A stretch of 64,000 nt of DNA. Origin: Onchocerca lupi. Its lineage: Eukaryota; Nematoda; Chromadorea; Rhabditida; Onchocercidae. Location: positions 1-64,000 of the forward strand of contig JAOVVO010000407.1 in assembly GCA_028564675.1 (NCBI GenBank). The letters run 5' to 3'. Positions 14,211-27,568 of this stretch are shown here, piece by piece; position 1 is the first letter of the stretch, and the number at the start of each line of letters is the position of its first letter. The notes under the pieces were generated by a model. That model did no database searches and was not told the origin of the DNA. It worked only from the letters and a program-made list of their open reading frames with translations. The position numbers and the translations under genes were made by a program.

Positions 14211-14849
14211 AGTTGTTTTTATTACCAGTGAAATTTGGAAAGAGTTTGTTAAGTTAATATTATTCCTGCGATGCATAGACGAAATAATTGATATCTGGAA
14301 CTCTTTGTGACATAAAAACGACATGTATGATGCATGAATAGTATTGTTCTTTTAATGCTACTACACTTCATAATATATGGATAGCATTACTTTTCTATGT
14401 TATTATTGAAGATGACGTATATTATTATTTTAATGAATACTTTCTTGCTTTGTTTGGTTCGACCCCAATACATCACTCAATTTTTTTTATTCTACTTAAA
14501 TGTAAGAAGACTGTCTGCTTAAAGAAAAAGGAAAGGAATGGGGGAAAGAAGGAGTGCATTTTAGTGCAAATGATCATTGTGAGAATTACTGGCTAAGGGA
14601 ATTCTGTTCGTTTGAATGATGTGAAGATTTCTGGATCTTGTGTCAACAGGAAGAAACAGTAACTTCACTATCACTTACAGGGACAGGACTAGTTTCTACT
14701 TGATACTGATAAGTAATAGCCATTCTTCGATCACAGAGTGGTCATGGTTTTCATCCTAACATCTAGAAACTATTTGGAAGCTATGGTTGCTATATTAACA
14801 GAAGGGACATTGATATGCATGTACTCCGCTCATTTCAGATGTTTTGAAT
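14211..14849. other. Intergenic, FAM172A-like to LRAT-like gene
   Basis: About 640 bp between two genes on the same strand. The right end has a TTTCAG acceptor at 14832-14837 directly before the LRAT-like open frame, a likely leader trans-splice site or the end of a 5' intron. No exon was found. Confidence 0.5.
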
Positions 14850-16275
14850 ATGCTAAAACCAGGTGAACTCGTTACAGACTGGATGCAGGCAGAAAAGCTT
14901 TGTTCGCATTTAGAAATTGGTGATTTGATTGAGTTTCGACGCGTCGTTGGTAGTATAAAAAGGCGCATTTATACGGTACTTTCCCCTTAATTTGAATGCC
15001 ATAGTTTAATTTCTTACCTTTTTATATTCATTGAGTTTGGTTTAAATGATTACTTCATTAAATATATCGTCCATATATTATTCTCAATATCCACTACTAT
15101 TTGGTAGTGGTTTCAATCCTCATTTTACATTTAATTGTATTGTGATATGGTTTTAAAAAGCTTTTCTATATCTTATCATGACAAGTGCAAACAAAGTAGT
15201 GTGCATCTATCTTTCCCTATTCTTGTGTTTTTCAATTTTATGCTGTTGGATAATTGAAATATTTAAGCACTGGGGAGTATTCATTGGTTTTCACGATAAA
15301 AAAGCGTACGTTGCTCATACAGGGACCGATTTCGGTGATTTTGGTAATAACCTTATCAACGGTCCTACTGAATCCTCGGCAACCATCCGAACAAAAATTT
15401 CATGTAGTAATCAAATACAGGTTGTTTTGCCCAATACTTTATAGTTTTTGAAATACCTTTTCATATGGAAAAAACTCATACAGTTTTTACTCGTTGCCGA
15501 TGAAGTAGTTCTTCACGAAATTGAAAGCACAAATGTTGATCCATTAATGTATTTCAGATTCGTCGTGATGAATTAATTACTATTGCCAACGGTGATAGCT
15601 GTCGGATAAATAATTCACTCGACAAGGGAAAACGGCCGTTCCCACCAATTATTGTAGTTGACCGAGCTCTTCGTATGGTAGGTTTTACGTAGTTAAACTT
15701 ACTTCTGATTATTTCGTCGTAGTCATTAACATAGGCAGTAAAGTGAATCTCCTATTAATTATCCAGTTAAGTGACATAAATCATCAGTTCATGTTATACA
15801 TTGTAGCTTGGGAAAACTAACTACAATCTCCTGCTAAATAATTGTGAGCATTTTGCAAAATACTGCAGGTATGGTTTGAAGGAAAGCAACCAGGTAAATA
15901 ATTTCTGTCCTTGTACTTTTGAAGAGAGAGCTCTGCTTTTTGTGTTTATGGAGTTTTAATGTTAATTGCCATATACATGGAATTTTTCTCTTCTCACTAA
16001 CACTCACCATCGAAGTGATAGTGAAATTCGTTGTTCTTTTTTCAAGCGATTGCGCCGATCCATGAGAGAGCTTGCTTCGGATTATTCAGTTTCGGTGCAG
16101 TAATTTTTTTTTTTAGGCAACAGCTGCGAAAATCATAATTATAAGCTCGGCAACATATTGCATAACAGGTTCGCTAGCAGCTTCAGCAGTTGTGGGCACT
16201 CTTACTTACATGTTCAGTCGTTTGGGACGTGATATTAAAAAGTTCGTTCCATCTTATCCAGATGTGTTGCTATAG
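14850..16275 (+). CDS. LRAT/H-rev107-type NlpC/P60 acyltransferase or phospholipase
   Basis: Exons: 14850-14975, 15268-15420, 15558-15677, 15807-15893, 16117-16275. They encode 214 residues, and every exon is a whole number of codons. The family signature is clear. HWGVFIG places the catalytic His at residue 43, and NNCEHF places the catalytic Cys at 146. The segment between them contains the conserved ALRM and NYNLLLNNCEH context. The last exon encodes a hydrophobic stretch (about residues 165-190, IIIISSATYCITGSLAAS) followed by a short basic tail, typical of the C-terminal membrane anchor in PLAAT/H-rev107 proteins. Members transfer acyl groups from phosphatidylcholine or cleave it (PLA1/2). 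I cannot say which substrate this one uses. The start is the first in-frame ATG after the acceptor ending at 14837. Upstream sequence reads on in the same frame, so a small 5' exon is possible. Confidence 0.83.
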
Positions 16276-18320
16276 CTATCAAGAATGGACAAAAAGATGT
16301 ATATATATATTGTATATGTAATTCTGTCGACTTTCCTTATTCAGATCTCGCGAAAATTTTCTTTTATAATTGTTTTTTATATTCTACAATGTAATATGCT
16401 TACTTCTGAGGGATTCAGAATATATATAGTTTATAAATATTATACAGTATATTAAGAATAAGCAGAAAATGTTGACAAGGGAAGAACGAATGCAGACTCT
16501 ATTTCCTGTTTCGTAGAATTTAAGATATAGAATTTATAATGCATTATCTATATTCGCCTAATACCACGCGAAGATAGAGTGCTTTTTCCAAGAATTTTCC
16601 TATGCTTATTCGAATTTTTTTAAAAATTACATTACGAATCTTTCTTACAGCCTTTTTCTCCCCTTTTCTACTGGTTTCCTATAAATTGCTATGGAACATG
16701 CAGCTATTGTTGCTTCACTAAGTTATATTAAATGAATGGAAGTAATCTCAGAATATTTCTGAAACAAACAAAACTTCCTGAAATTCTTTAGATAAAATAG
16801 TGTCTACAAAAAAAACTATTATCAAAATATTAAATCTATTGACGCTACTCATGAAAAGATCAAAAGTCGGCCGCAACCGAAAAATGCTACGATGGCCTCG
16901 GAAGACGATCTTCATTCACCTAAATGATGAGAATTTTTACAGAAAACGTTATCTTTATTTAGAATAGAATAAAGTACTGGCCACTTCGATATAGAAGTGC
17001 ACCTTATTTTCATTTATTGCAAAACAGTTTATTTAATGGCAGTATGACAACACGCACAGATATCAGTATCGAACCGTCCATTTTCTCTACAAACCATGCG
17101 CAATCTCTTAAAAGTAATAACAGTAGATTTCTCCAGCAGGTTTCCTGTGTTGCGTCTATGTGCGCAAGAATGGTTGAGCGACACAAAAATCACATGTCCG
17201 GAACTTTTCAAATGATATGCTTATGGTATTTCTAGCATAAGGATGCGAAATAAAGAATTGAACAAAAAATCTAAGTTACAACATTACAGAAATTCTCTAC
17301 TGGTTACCTCCTCTGCTACTGTTTCCAGAAGAAATGGAACACCTGCTGGATTGGTAAACGAACCGGAGAGTGGAACATTTGGGACAAACTGAAATTTATG
17401 ATACTATCTCTTTTCCGAATGCTATTTTGGGAAATGCCGCAGCAAAAATGATAACGACTATGCACAATTATACTAAAACATCGATTACAGTAATTTGAAA
17501 TTATAATGAAATAACCAAAGCTAAAAACACGGATAAGAAACACTGAAGTAAAGTGGGCTTGAAATTCACGGAAAATAAAATTGATGTGACATGCATGACT
17601 AAGCGTACGGGGATATCACAACTACAGCATAATTCTATTCCAGAAAAAAGGGAGGAAAAACTGGAGAAACAAAAATATGTAAAACAAATATCGACTTGTC
17701 AATAAAGTGAAAAAAACAAACATACACAACTGATTGATTAACTCGGGTTCACTTGAAGAAGGCTGTAAAAAAGCATGGAAAGTGATTGCTCGGTTAACGA
17801 TAATGACTAGACAAAGTAGATCTAAATTGGCAGTAAACTAGCTTGTTATAACATACAGTAATGAGAAAATCTAATTTCAAGAAACCATTATACAACGGGG
17901 AATTCAACTACAACAAAGAATTAAATTAATTTCGGCTAGTAAGCTCTTCCCAGACATAAATCAAGAAAACAACTTCATAAAAAAAGTTGGGTTACAGAAA
18001 ATAATGGTCAGTGAACATAACGGCACCAATCTATTAACAGAATTCCTGAACGACTTTAAAAGTATCCAGAAAATGTCTAAAAACAGAAAACTAACAATTT
18101 TTTATCTCATCAAAAAACTAATATTTTATGGTCAGGAAAACAATGCCTTAATGAGCACTGAAGTAAACTGTTGCAAAATCAATACTTGTAACTCACAAAG
18201 CTGGACTTCTGAATATTAAATCATTACTGATAAATATTAAATACACAAATCTCAACATGCAAGAAGCAAACGAACATTACATAATATCTTTGCGCATAAA
18301 TAACACCAGAATCTTAAGTT

Positions 18321-18354
<34 letters not shown>

Positions 18355-18583
18355 TGTGTAAGAACCACATCTTCGTCCTTTCCTTATCAAGAGAATATAA
18401 TCAATGTGATGGATGAAATAAAAGTGCTCTCAATCTTCGCTCTGCAAGCAAAATATTTCAAAAACAAGTAAAAAATTACAAAAAACGTAAAAAAAATTGA
18501 TGCCTCTTTTATTCCATATTAATGTAAGACAACGGTTGCAATGATGTTTCAGAAGAAACCAGAAGTTACAGTTTACAAATTAC
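16276..18583. other. Convergent intergenic region, LRAT-like gene / daf-18
   Basis: Holds the 3' flanks of two convergent genes. An AATAAA hexamer for daf-18 lies on the minus strand at 18513-18508, about 70 bp past its stop. An (AT)n microsatellite lies at 18323-18352. Several short open frames on both strands lack splice context or protein-like composition. No gene was seen. Confidence 0.55.
18323..18352. repeat. (AT)n microsatellite
   Basis: About 15 uninterrupted AT units. Confidence 0.9.
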
Positions 18584-21500
18584 TCAGTTGAAACGGACCT
18601 CGGATGATTCTTCCAGCCATTCTCGATCTTGCGTTGCCATAAAATCTTCTTTTGCATTCTCGATATATATGTTTTGAATCTGTTTTTTCTGTAAAAAATC
18701 ATCAGATAAATACAGGTTCAGAAACACTCATTTATTATGTCATATTTTTAATTCCATTACTCTTCTAAACTTACCATCGTAGCTTCTTTCTCGGCTAAAG
18801 ACTCATCACCAGCATTATTTGTTAGACGAGTTTCCCATAAATCCGAAGATGGAGAATCAGCTTTTTCGGGCATACATCTATAAAGGGATTCAATGATGTA
18901 TGCCTTCACTGCTATAAAAAACGCAATGAACTGGAAATTACTTCAGCTTCATAAATACTATTGTCTTCGATTCCTGAGTAAATAATGTTCATAGAAAATG
19001 TCATCGAAATGTAAAAACTGTATCTTCGGATAGATTAAAACAGGTCACAATGGCTGAGAACTGATAACCAAAAATCTCATCAAAAATCAGATAAAAAGAA
19101 AGAAATTAAGATGTGAAACGGAATTTAAACATAAAAAGCTACATATTCTGTAATTAAATGTTAGTGGCCCCAAAAAACTGTTCATTTTAACTAACGACAA
19201 AATAAACTAATCAAATATACCGATAATTTGATGGAGGATGAACAGATTTCGAATCTGCACGCTGTCTGAAGAAATATTTACGTAAATTAGCATTCTGTAA
19301 GCGTGGGTCAGATCGCCAAGGTTGGTCAGATATAGCATCTGCTGAGTAAGAACTTGATGAATGCGATGATGTACTATCAGAGAGGCTTTCAAATCTGGAT
19401 TGTCCACTTTTTTTTCGCATCTATAATTGCTAGTACTTTCTTAGGAAAAAATTAAAATATTACAAATATATACCCAATGGTAGTATTCAAGAAAATCTAC
19501 CTCCTCTGTTCTAGCTGCATCAATTTTAGCTTGTGCAGCGTACATATTTTCAATACATTTCTTTGCCAATTCGACATCGTCCTTATTGTCAACATCAATA
19601 CACCTCACTACTACATATATCTAAACAAAAAGGTGTTAAGAACAAAGGAACTAATAACATAACAATCTACGCATATTTCTTAATAAATATATAGAAATCA
19701 CAAAAATAATTGATTATCTTACCTTCAAGCCCTTATTCATTTTATCATGTTTGAAAGCTCGGTCTACTTCCAGAACGCTGAATGTTAAAACATGCTCGTA
19801 AGGACGACGCATCAAACACATGGGTCCTCCACAGTCTAGTCTGACTGAAAACGAAGTATTTTCGAAATACACTTGAAAAATAAATTGTAAAATCACTTTT
19901 TTTTTTTAACCTTTTCAAAGCGGAATAAATTAAATAACCCTCAGGACTTCTGGGAATAACATTGCCAGATGGAACTGATTGAAGATGCTTCTTATACTTA
20001 TCGCCAATCAAATGCTTCATGTGTGCATCACGCAACATTGTCATTATTTCTTTTCGTGGACTAAAATGTTAAACTTTTTGTATTGAAAATATTAGAGCAT
20101 CTCCTATCTTTTTCAAGTTCCTTTATATTTTTTTATTGCTTTCTTTACTCTAGTATGAATCATGATCCACATATTATTAACATACTGCTACCAACTCTCA
20201 ATTAAAAAAAAAAAAAGTTAAAACGAACGGCTGTCGGCCGAGCTGTTCAGGATATATTAGAGGCAAACATCGAAGAGGACAATGCTTTTCAAGTCCTGGA
20301 GGAGAATCAATATTCCACTGAGGCGAAACTGTAAATCTTTTAATATTACTCCATTTTTTGTCCAACAAAAATCAGCATAAAAGAGGAGTCATTAGAAAAG
20401 TAAAAATTCAATGCCAAATATTGAAAAAATAATCGATGATTGCCTGATCCATCGTTTTTCATATGGGATTTCTTATATCGCTTCCTTCTGTTGTTACGAC
20501 TGTCATCAGAAAGCTTGGAAGTATTTTTAAGAATACCATTCGTTGTTTCGCAAGATCGAGAATCGACAGGTGGCCATGGATTGAATATCGTTGCTTAAAT
20601 GCAAATTTCATTAAACAATGCATAATAAGAAATGCGTGCTTTCACATTCTATTACAATATGTCGAAGGGCATATGGACTTTCCGATTATAGCTAAATTTC
20701 TTTTAATTAAAACATTTTTTTGAACTTGAATATATTCAGATCTGGTTTCTTAACCTCATTTAGTTTTAGTAAATTTTCTTCTTTTCTTGATTTGAAAAAG
20801 AACACTAAAAATGAAATTTGAAATTGGTTACTTCCATCTTTTGGATAAGGATATGCCTCATCACCATGTACATATACTCCACCACAATATCCAGGACAAG
20901 TAAACATTGTATTGAACCAAACATGTCCTAACTTCTCGCGATCTTTCTATAAATATGATACATGCTAAAATAAAACAACTTAAACGTTAATAATATAAAA
21001 ATTGTCTTACCAAAGTCCATCCCAGACCTTTAAACCATTTCTTCGCATAAAAATCAATCCGAACGTCGCCTTCGATAAATACTCTTTTCTTCGCTGGTAC
21101 ACTCCAACCATAGCATCGCCTGGCAACCAATGAACTATATTTATAAAACAAGACTTTTCATATGAAAAGAAATATTTAGACCAAATTAATTGGAAAGGCT
21201 GAGAATTAATCTACCTTGAAATGCAATCTTTGCCAGGTTGCGGGTCGTAAGGATTGAATTGGTCGTCTCCTATAGAGCACGGATACTGGTTCCACAGTGC
21301 TTCCTCTTCATCAAAATCCCGACCACTTAATCGAAGAGGTCCTGGTATAAACACATCTACATCACCATTAGCAACTCGCAATCGATATGCTCCATCCAGT
21401 AAGATACCTGGAAAAAAGACTTTGGAGACTAAAAACTGACTAATCTAAAAAACACATGATCATAAAAATTTTTAAAGGCAAAACCATCACATGAGATGTT

Positions 21501-24500
21501 TAACTTACTCGAATCCCTGGAGTCTTTTACTACTTAGAATTTCTCCGCCACCCGCATCTGATCATTTTTCAATATTAGTGATGAAAAAGTCAAAATAAAT
21601 AACATCGATGCATTTATTTTAATAATCAAAATAATAATTAGCATAGCGACGGTACAGATAAAGACATTCCAATTTTCTTTTTCTGTAGAAATATTTGTTC
21701 GGAATTCATGAAACAGCTCCATACAACAGAACAAAAATATAATTAAAGCAAATGAAAACATTAAAATGCTAACCGTTCAGTCTAGGAGGTCGCTCAAAGT
21801 ATACACCAATAAGTTCACAGCAAAGCGGCATATAATTGAGATTGCGTTTCCTTAAATGTGAAAAATAATAAACGTAACGTCGCTGAGATGGTATGGTTAC
21901 ACCCTGAAACAATGTTACTTATGGAAACATAAATAAAGACAATAATTTTATCACAAATTTACATTTACATGAACTTTCGCAACAAACATTCGAACTTACT
22001 TTATTATTGACAGTCCTCACGATACTATAGTAATCCATATTTTGCCTTGGTGAACAATAAAAGTTTATGTACACGAGATAAGCACAAATCATTACACCCG
22101 TACGTCCTTTACCCGCTTTGCAGTGTACAGCAACAACATTCTGCTCATCAGCAGCAAGGTAATCATGCACCTGCAATGGAAGCATACTAAATTTAGGAAG
22201 AAAAACTAATAAATTCGAACACCTATCCAGTTCTTATTTTTAGAAATGTAGCTTGCTATAAGCATGTTTATCTCTCATTTAAAGAAAGAAAATATAAAAT
22301 GATCGAGAAAAAAAAAAGCAAATGAACTGCATTTTTTTTTCTCCACCCACTGTTATTTCCAATCGACCAAATAAGAAAAAAAAGCTCCTCTCATAGTCCA
22401 GTGTCTGTGATGTATGAAGTTTTCTACAATACTTGAAGCTCAAAAGAGGGGGCGCTACTTCGAACACGAGCTAGTCACCAAGAAAGTGAACCTGCTTCAA
22501 TTTGCTTCACATTTACTACAAATGATAAAGTTTTTAAAAAGATCGGAATCTATGCATTATGAAGCAAGGGCGCGAAATTCTGTGAGATCCACTAAGTCGA
22601 CTTCATTACTGCAAAGAAGCATAAACCTTTACAATTACCATAAAAACTTACAGCACGACAAAAAGGTGCCATCAATTCCAGCCTTGGTGGATGATGATCA
22701 TCCATTTCAAAAACCATCACACGATTATGAAAATAGCTCGGGTCGTATGCATGTCGCCCACGGCTAAAAATTACGGAAGAATTAAATGAAATAACTAACT
22801 ACTTCACTTTCTCTAGATGATCAAGACGATCATCCATAAATCATATATCATTTCACAGATGCCTTATAAAAAATATTTCATTACAAATTATTTTACAAAA
22901 CTTATGGATAAACCAAAACTCATGGTTCCATTTTTTTAATTTTAGAAATGATGACACTTCTGTGCAACAATTTATCGAAAGCAAGAATATGACATTACTC
23001 ACAGATTGAAAACCATGTAGTGATCAGCGTGATAACGTTCCAAAAATGCAACTGTTGCCTCCATGCTATTCCGGTAAATTTTTTCTTGGTCTATAGCTGG
23101 AAAGCCCATTGCAATGATCCGATCAGTGATGTCTAAAATACTCACAATACCGTATGATACAAAAATACAACTGCCATGACCTTCAAGTAAAAACACACAT
23201 TTTGTTCTATTGTCTTCGACTGACTAACTACTTTTCGGCGCAGAAAAAAAGAAAGAAAAAAAAAACACATCATACTAGCTGAATTTTTCCATATCAATAT
23301 ATTTTAAAAATGTATGGAAAAGAAGAGAGTAGATGGGAAAAAAATTTCTGCATCTGGTTTATTTCGCCCATCAGAAGACACTTGGCAATGCTTCTCTAAA
23401 TCCAACAGTGATATACTTTTCGCTTAAGCTGAAGATAATAAGACTAGCTCAAATTTGAATAAAACTGGATAAAGGGAAAAAACTAATTGGTTCCGTGTTT
23501 CATGACAAAACTGTTAATAAAAGTCTTTGAAATATAAACCTACATGTAAGATCCAGATCGAAGTTGTCCTTTTTGTAACGCCTCCTGTTCTGACTGACCA
23601 AATTCCTCCATGGATTGCAAATCACATCGGACGTTTTGGATGTTACACAAACAGTGCTAGGAAGAGAAGATGCTAATGGTGGCGTTTCAGTTTCCGGCAT
23701 CGTTAAAAAAGCGGCAGAACTTGCAGAGGTCGATGCGATTGCCATGGGTTCCGTTATCGCCGCTCCCATCCTATGCGAAGAATCATTTGATCCGCCCTAA
23801 ATTATCGAAATTATTTTGAAATAAAGTAAGTTTGTTCGCTTATCAAGTTCTCTAAGCAAAGATTAATAAAAAGGAATCAGCGAAGATTAAGAACTACCCC
23901 TATCATTCAATTCCATATATTATGTGGAACTGAAACATTCTAGAATGAAGAAATGTCAAGATTTCACCAACCGCTACAAAAAAAGATAAGCTATTTCTTA
24001 CTAGTCAAAGATTACAGAGTTCTATCGACATGAAAATACAACCACTACAGCTATTAATTAAGATTTATGACAGGAACTGGATTAAATTCTAATCATCTAG
24101 AAAGTTTAATAATTATTTAAACTAATATATTCACCAATGTATTTATTGTTGCAGTATTGCAACCTCTAATTTTCGATCGCAGGAAAACGTGGATGATGAA
24201 TGATATATGATGGATGAGGAGATGATCATGAAAAGGGAATGACTGAAATGCTATCCATGTATATCAATGACTTTATCATCACTCATCACATTCGTCAGAT
24301 TCTAAATAAATCCAGCCGCTGCCTAAACGGAAAACATAAGCATGGATAGCATAGACGATGAACCAGATATGACATAACACAGCCCGTTATTACCCATCAT
24401 GCCTTATATAACACAAGTCCCTTATTACCTATCACACCTTTTTCGACTATTCTTCGCAAAAATTACCGCCTGATGTGAAGGGACATAATATGCGCCCATC

Positions 24501-27500
24501 AGCCTTTTTGCTTATTTATTTAACAAGTTCATCCATTTGTTTGCCTTATTGTTTTTTTCAACCTGAACTATATAACCTATTCTTGGTGATATAAACAATC
24601 AACTGAGAAGTAGGCGACAGCAATCCATATAATTTCATCATAAAATAAAAAAACCTCGACACTATACACCACCTAGAGAACTGTAGTTCCCTTATTGCTT
24701 CATGAGTCATGGTGTCGGACTTACTTGAATTTCATCTTATAATTACAAAATCTCTCAGAACTTAAATCTCCTGTTTTCTTCCTCAGCATTATCCAACTAC
24801 TCTTCACTCTCTGTTTACAAAGAATTAGTTATTAAGTTTTCAATCCCAATTTAGTTTCCATGCCAAATATCTACATGATTTAATAAGAAAAGGGATTACT
24901 AAGAAAAACAATAAGGTAAAACTGTTTAAATGTCATTCTACGATGCATATAAGCTTGGGAGAGTCAGCACTAGGAAGATATGCTCGAAAGTCCATATATT
25001 TAAATTAACGACTTTTACTAAAAACATCCAATTTTTTCGCCGCTTAAAAAGATGCAAAATGACGAGTCATAGGCATGTGTGATAATAAGCCTATGAAATG
25101 CAGAAAGAGACGCAATGATCTGCAATAAAAACTTTACACGGTGAGTTCCGTCCCATATAATTTTTGCTGATGAAGGAAACATCTCAGCTGCTCCTCTTTT
25201 GATTCTAAATTTCTATATTTTTCAGCAACAAATTTTTTTTGTTTAATTCTTGATCCATTCATTTTTTTGGACATGTCAAATATGAAATGATACTCTGTGT
25301 ATGTTTTCATTTACTATAAAAATTGTTACCGAGCCACACAACGATGGTGGAAATATGATGAATTCCCAGAATGTATCCATCTGTGGAACAAGGAAACAGC
25401 AGAAGCAGTTAGAAGGGAAATAAGAACCACAACCAGGTTCTGCAGGAAAAAAAAGGGTTTCTCAATTCTTCTCTACTATGCTTAGCTTTTCAGCACATTT
25501 AATTGTTTCCACTTTTTTGTAATTACACATGTGTCCGTCCATGATTTGCCCTCTGTTCTTGTAATTTCCCACTGTTTTCACTCGATTCACCTCATAACCG
25601 AGATAATTTCAAAAACCACTACATTTAAAACCTTTTTCATAAAAACCAACAAGTACAAATAAATGATTCGTGAAACATATGTAGAGTGCAAATAGACTTT
25701 AACTGAATCACATCATTCTAAAAATAGAAAAAGTAGATGATGACTGTGTATGCAGACAGGGTTGAGAGTAGAAGCTAACTTCTCTTCGTATATGCACTTA
25801 ATTGCAAAATTAACGAAGGCATACGTAATGATAATCCGGAAATAATCCAAAGATGTAATTTTACTGACGTAGTTTGTGGCCCATTTCCCTCTTTCTACAC
25901 TCTATTCAATTGGTTGATTTATCACACCATTTATCACAAAGAAAATTGTTCAAAGAGCCAACAAATGCTCCTAAAATAGCTTAGTTTGAAATATTCTATA
26001 AAATCAAACTTTTTATCTATGAAATAATTTCTGCTAGCCGTCTTCATGCGATTTGATCCAAGTAGAATGCAAAACATTGATGGTAGGAAGATTAAAAAAT
26101 CTCCCCTAAACTAGCTTTTGTTATTCTGTGTTAAAAAGTGATCATTTCTGATGATCTAATTTCAAGTATTTGATGTTATATATATTTGATGGCGTCCTCA
26201 AAATTTGCACTTAGGATTGGAATTGCATTCTGAGCGACGATCGTTGCTTGATTAGTAATGAATAATGAAAGATAAAGGATAACAATATGGAAGTGATAAA
26301 TGAACCAAGTTTCTAATTTCCAAATTATGAAAATTTTTCACAGTTGCGCATTCAGTTTTCATGTCGCTAACATATAATTCTTCCGGCTGATAAACTATTA
26401 ATTCAACATGTTACACAACACTCTGCCAGAAAATTGGACCATCTTTCTTCTTTTCTTCTATAAATAGCTTTTTGATATATTCATGCAAACTCCAAAATAC
26501 ATTATCGTTTGTTACAGTTGATAGGTGAAGAATATGGCGCCAGATATCAGTTGGTAAAAATTTGCTAAAAAGCAATTCTGCTTAAAACATCTAAAAATCG
26601 GCTGAAAAAAAACTTTTCAGTAGTATTCATAACACCAAAAATTCGCTTCTAGAAGATTCGCTGCACTGAATGACCGAACAAGATTTATAATTAATATACT
26701 ATTGGCTAAGCTGTCATCTTTTTCGAATTAAAAAAAAAAAAATGAACTGGAAACTTGCTTACAGATGAGATGTACTTCATAAATAAACATGAGAAAAGTT
26801 TATATATGAAGAAATTTAAGTTTTCCCTGCCCAAATGCCAAACGATGAATTAAAATAAACCTAAGAATACAAAGAATTAGAGCAATCTAAAAGCTAATAA
26901 AACAGTGAAATAGTATTCTTTCACAACGGCATTAAGGCTATAATTGAAAATCCCCATGAGGATAGCCAAACGAGAGGCGGAGTCTCACAGTCCTTCCGTT
27001 ACAGGGAATGCCAATTCGATTCGGAAAAGAGACTTTAATTTCTGAACATACTATTAACATGACCCTTTTGCATTCTTATCTTTTCTATGCTTTTCATAAA
27101 CTCACAAGCCACTACAGTTTCTCAAAAATATCATATCGATATTCTTCTTATAGAAAAATTTTTTCTCTTTCATAGATTTCGACGAGTAAAAACAAACCAA
27201 ATGATATCATGCTTTCCAACCTTTGTCGATTCGTTTGTATTTTCAGTTAATTTCATAAAATAGTTAAATTTTGGATTATGTCATCTCACTGGATCGTATG
27301 TGATGTAATTATGTCTTGATTTTTTGTTTGTCAATATATACCCTTCCTATCCAAAATTTATCATTCTATTCAAAATAGATCTCAAAACATCAAAATAAAT
27401 ACTGATAGGAGCGAGATAAAAAAAGAAAAGATACTGATAAGAGCGAGATAAAAAAAAGTGTTACTACTTACATTGGAAGAACCATCCGCTAGAATATCAG

Positions 27501-27540
27501 AAGATCCGTCCGGATGAACTTCATGTTTAACGCAAGACAT
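18584..27540 (-). CDS. daf-18: PTEN phosphatidylinositol-3,4,5-trisphosphate 3-phosphatase
   Basis: Sixteen exons on the minus strand: 27540-27472, 23796-23544, 23132-23003, 22763-22652, 22170-22000, 21903-21774, 21407-21215, 21134-21011, 20946-20832, 20328-20229, 20060-19911, 19840-19723, 19620-19501, 19420-19221, 18877-18775, 18688-18584. All phases close, giving 730 residues. A basic lipid-binding patch (LVSQNRRRYKKDNFDLDLT) and FPAIDQEKIYRN come first. The catalytic loop HCKAGKGRTG follows, with Cys at residue 205, and then the TI-loop GVTIPSQRRYVYYF. A C2 domain comes next, and the tail is Ser-rich. Compared with human PTEN there is an N-terminal extension of about 85 residues, longer C2 loops and no ITKV-type PDZ ligand (it ends EVRFN). 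The enzyme removes the 3-phosphate of PIP3 and opposes PI3K/AKT. In nematodes DAF-18 controls dauer entry and lifespan. The exon 20328-20229 donor (GTTCGT) and the 19840 acceptor were chosen by phase. Confidence 0.92.
24373..24440. repeat. Two-copy imperfect tandem repeat, 34-bp period
   Basis: The ATAACACA starts at 24374 and 24408 are followed by similar CTTATTACC-type blocks. The copies differ at several positions. Confidence 0.65.
27401..27464. repeat. Two-copy tandem repeat, 32-bp period
   Basis: ACTGATA...GAGCGAGATAAA occurs at 27401 and again at 27433 with one mismatch over the first 20 bases. It lies 8 bp or less from the first donor of daf-18. Confidence 0.75.
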
Positions 27541-27556
27541 CCTTAAGAATTCACCG

Positions 27557-27568
27557 CGCCACGTGGCG
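27557..27568. promoter_or_regulatory. 12-bp palindrome with E-box core, 16 bp upstream of the daf-18 ATG
   Basis: CGCCACGTGGCG is a perfect palindrome centred on CACGTG, in an unusually GC-rich island for this window. CACGTG is the core bound by bHLH factors such as MXL/MDL and HLH-30/TFEB. Binding here is inference, because the site would lie in the 5' UTR or core promoter. Confidence 0.45.

Larger units (their letters stand above)
23797..27471 (-). other. 3.7 kb first intron of daf-18
   Basis: This intron separates the 23-codon first exon from the second, and GTAAGT and TTAG borders are visible. It holds a two-copy 34-bp imperfect tandem repeat (24373-24440) and a two-copy 32-bp repeat (27401-27464) near the donor. 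A plus-strand 62-codon open frame at 25297-25485 has a plausible composition but no splice sites or family match. The intron may carry regulatory elements; none was identified. Confidence 0.6.

Noticed and set aside
22414..22767. 117-codon plus-strand open frame
   Set aside because: It is antisense to the daf-18 exon at 22763-22652 and its flanks. The minus strand has conserved PTEN sequence with splice sites, so this is a shadow.
25297..25485. 62-codon plus-strand open frame within daf-18 intron 1
   Set aside because: The composition is plausible, but there are no flanking splice sites, recognisable domain or start context.
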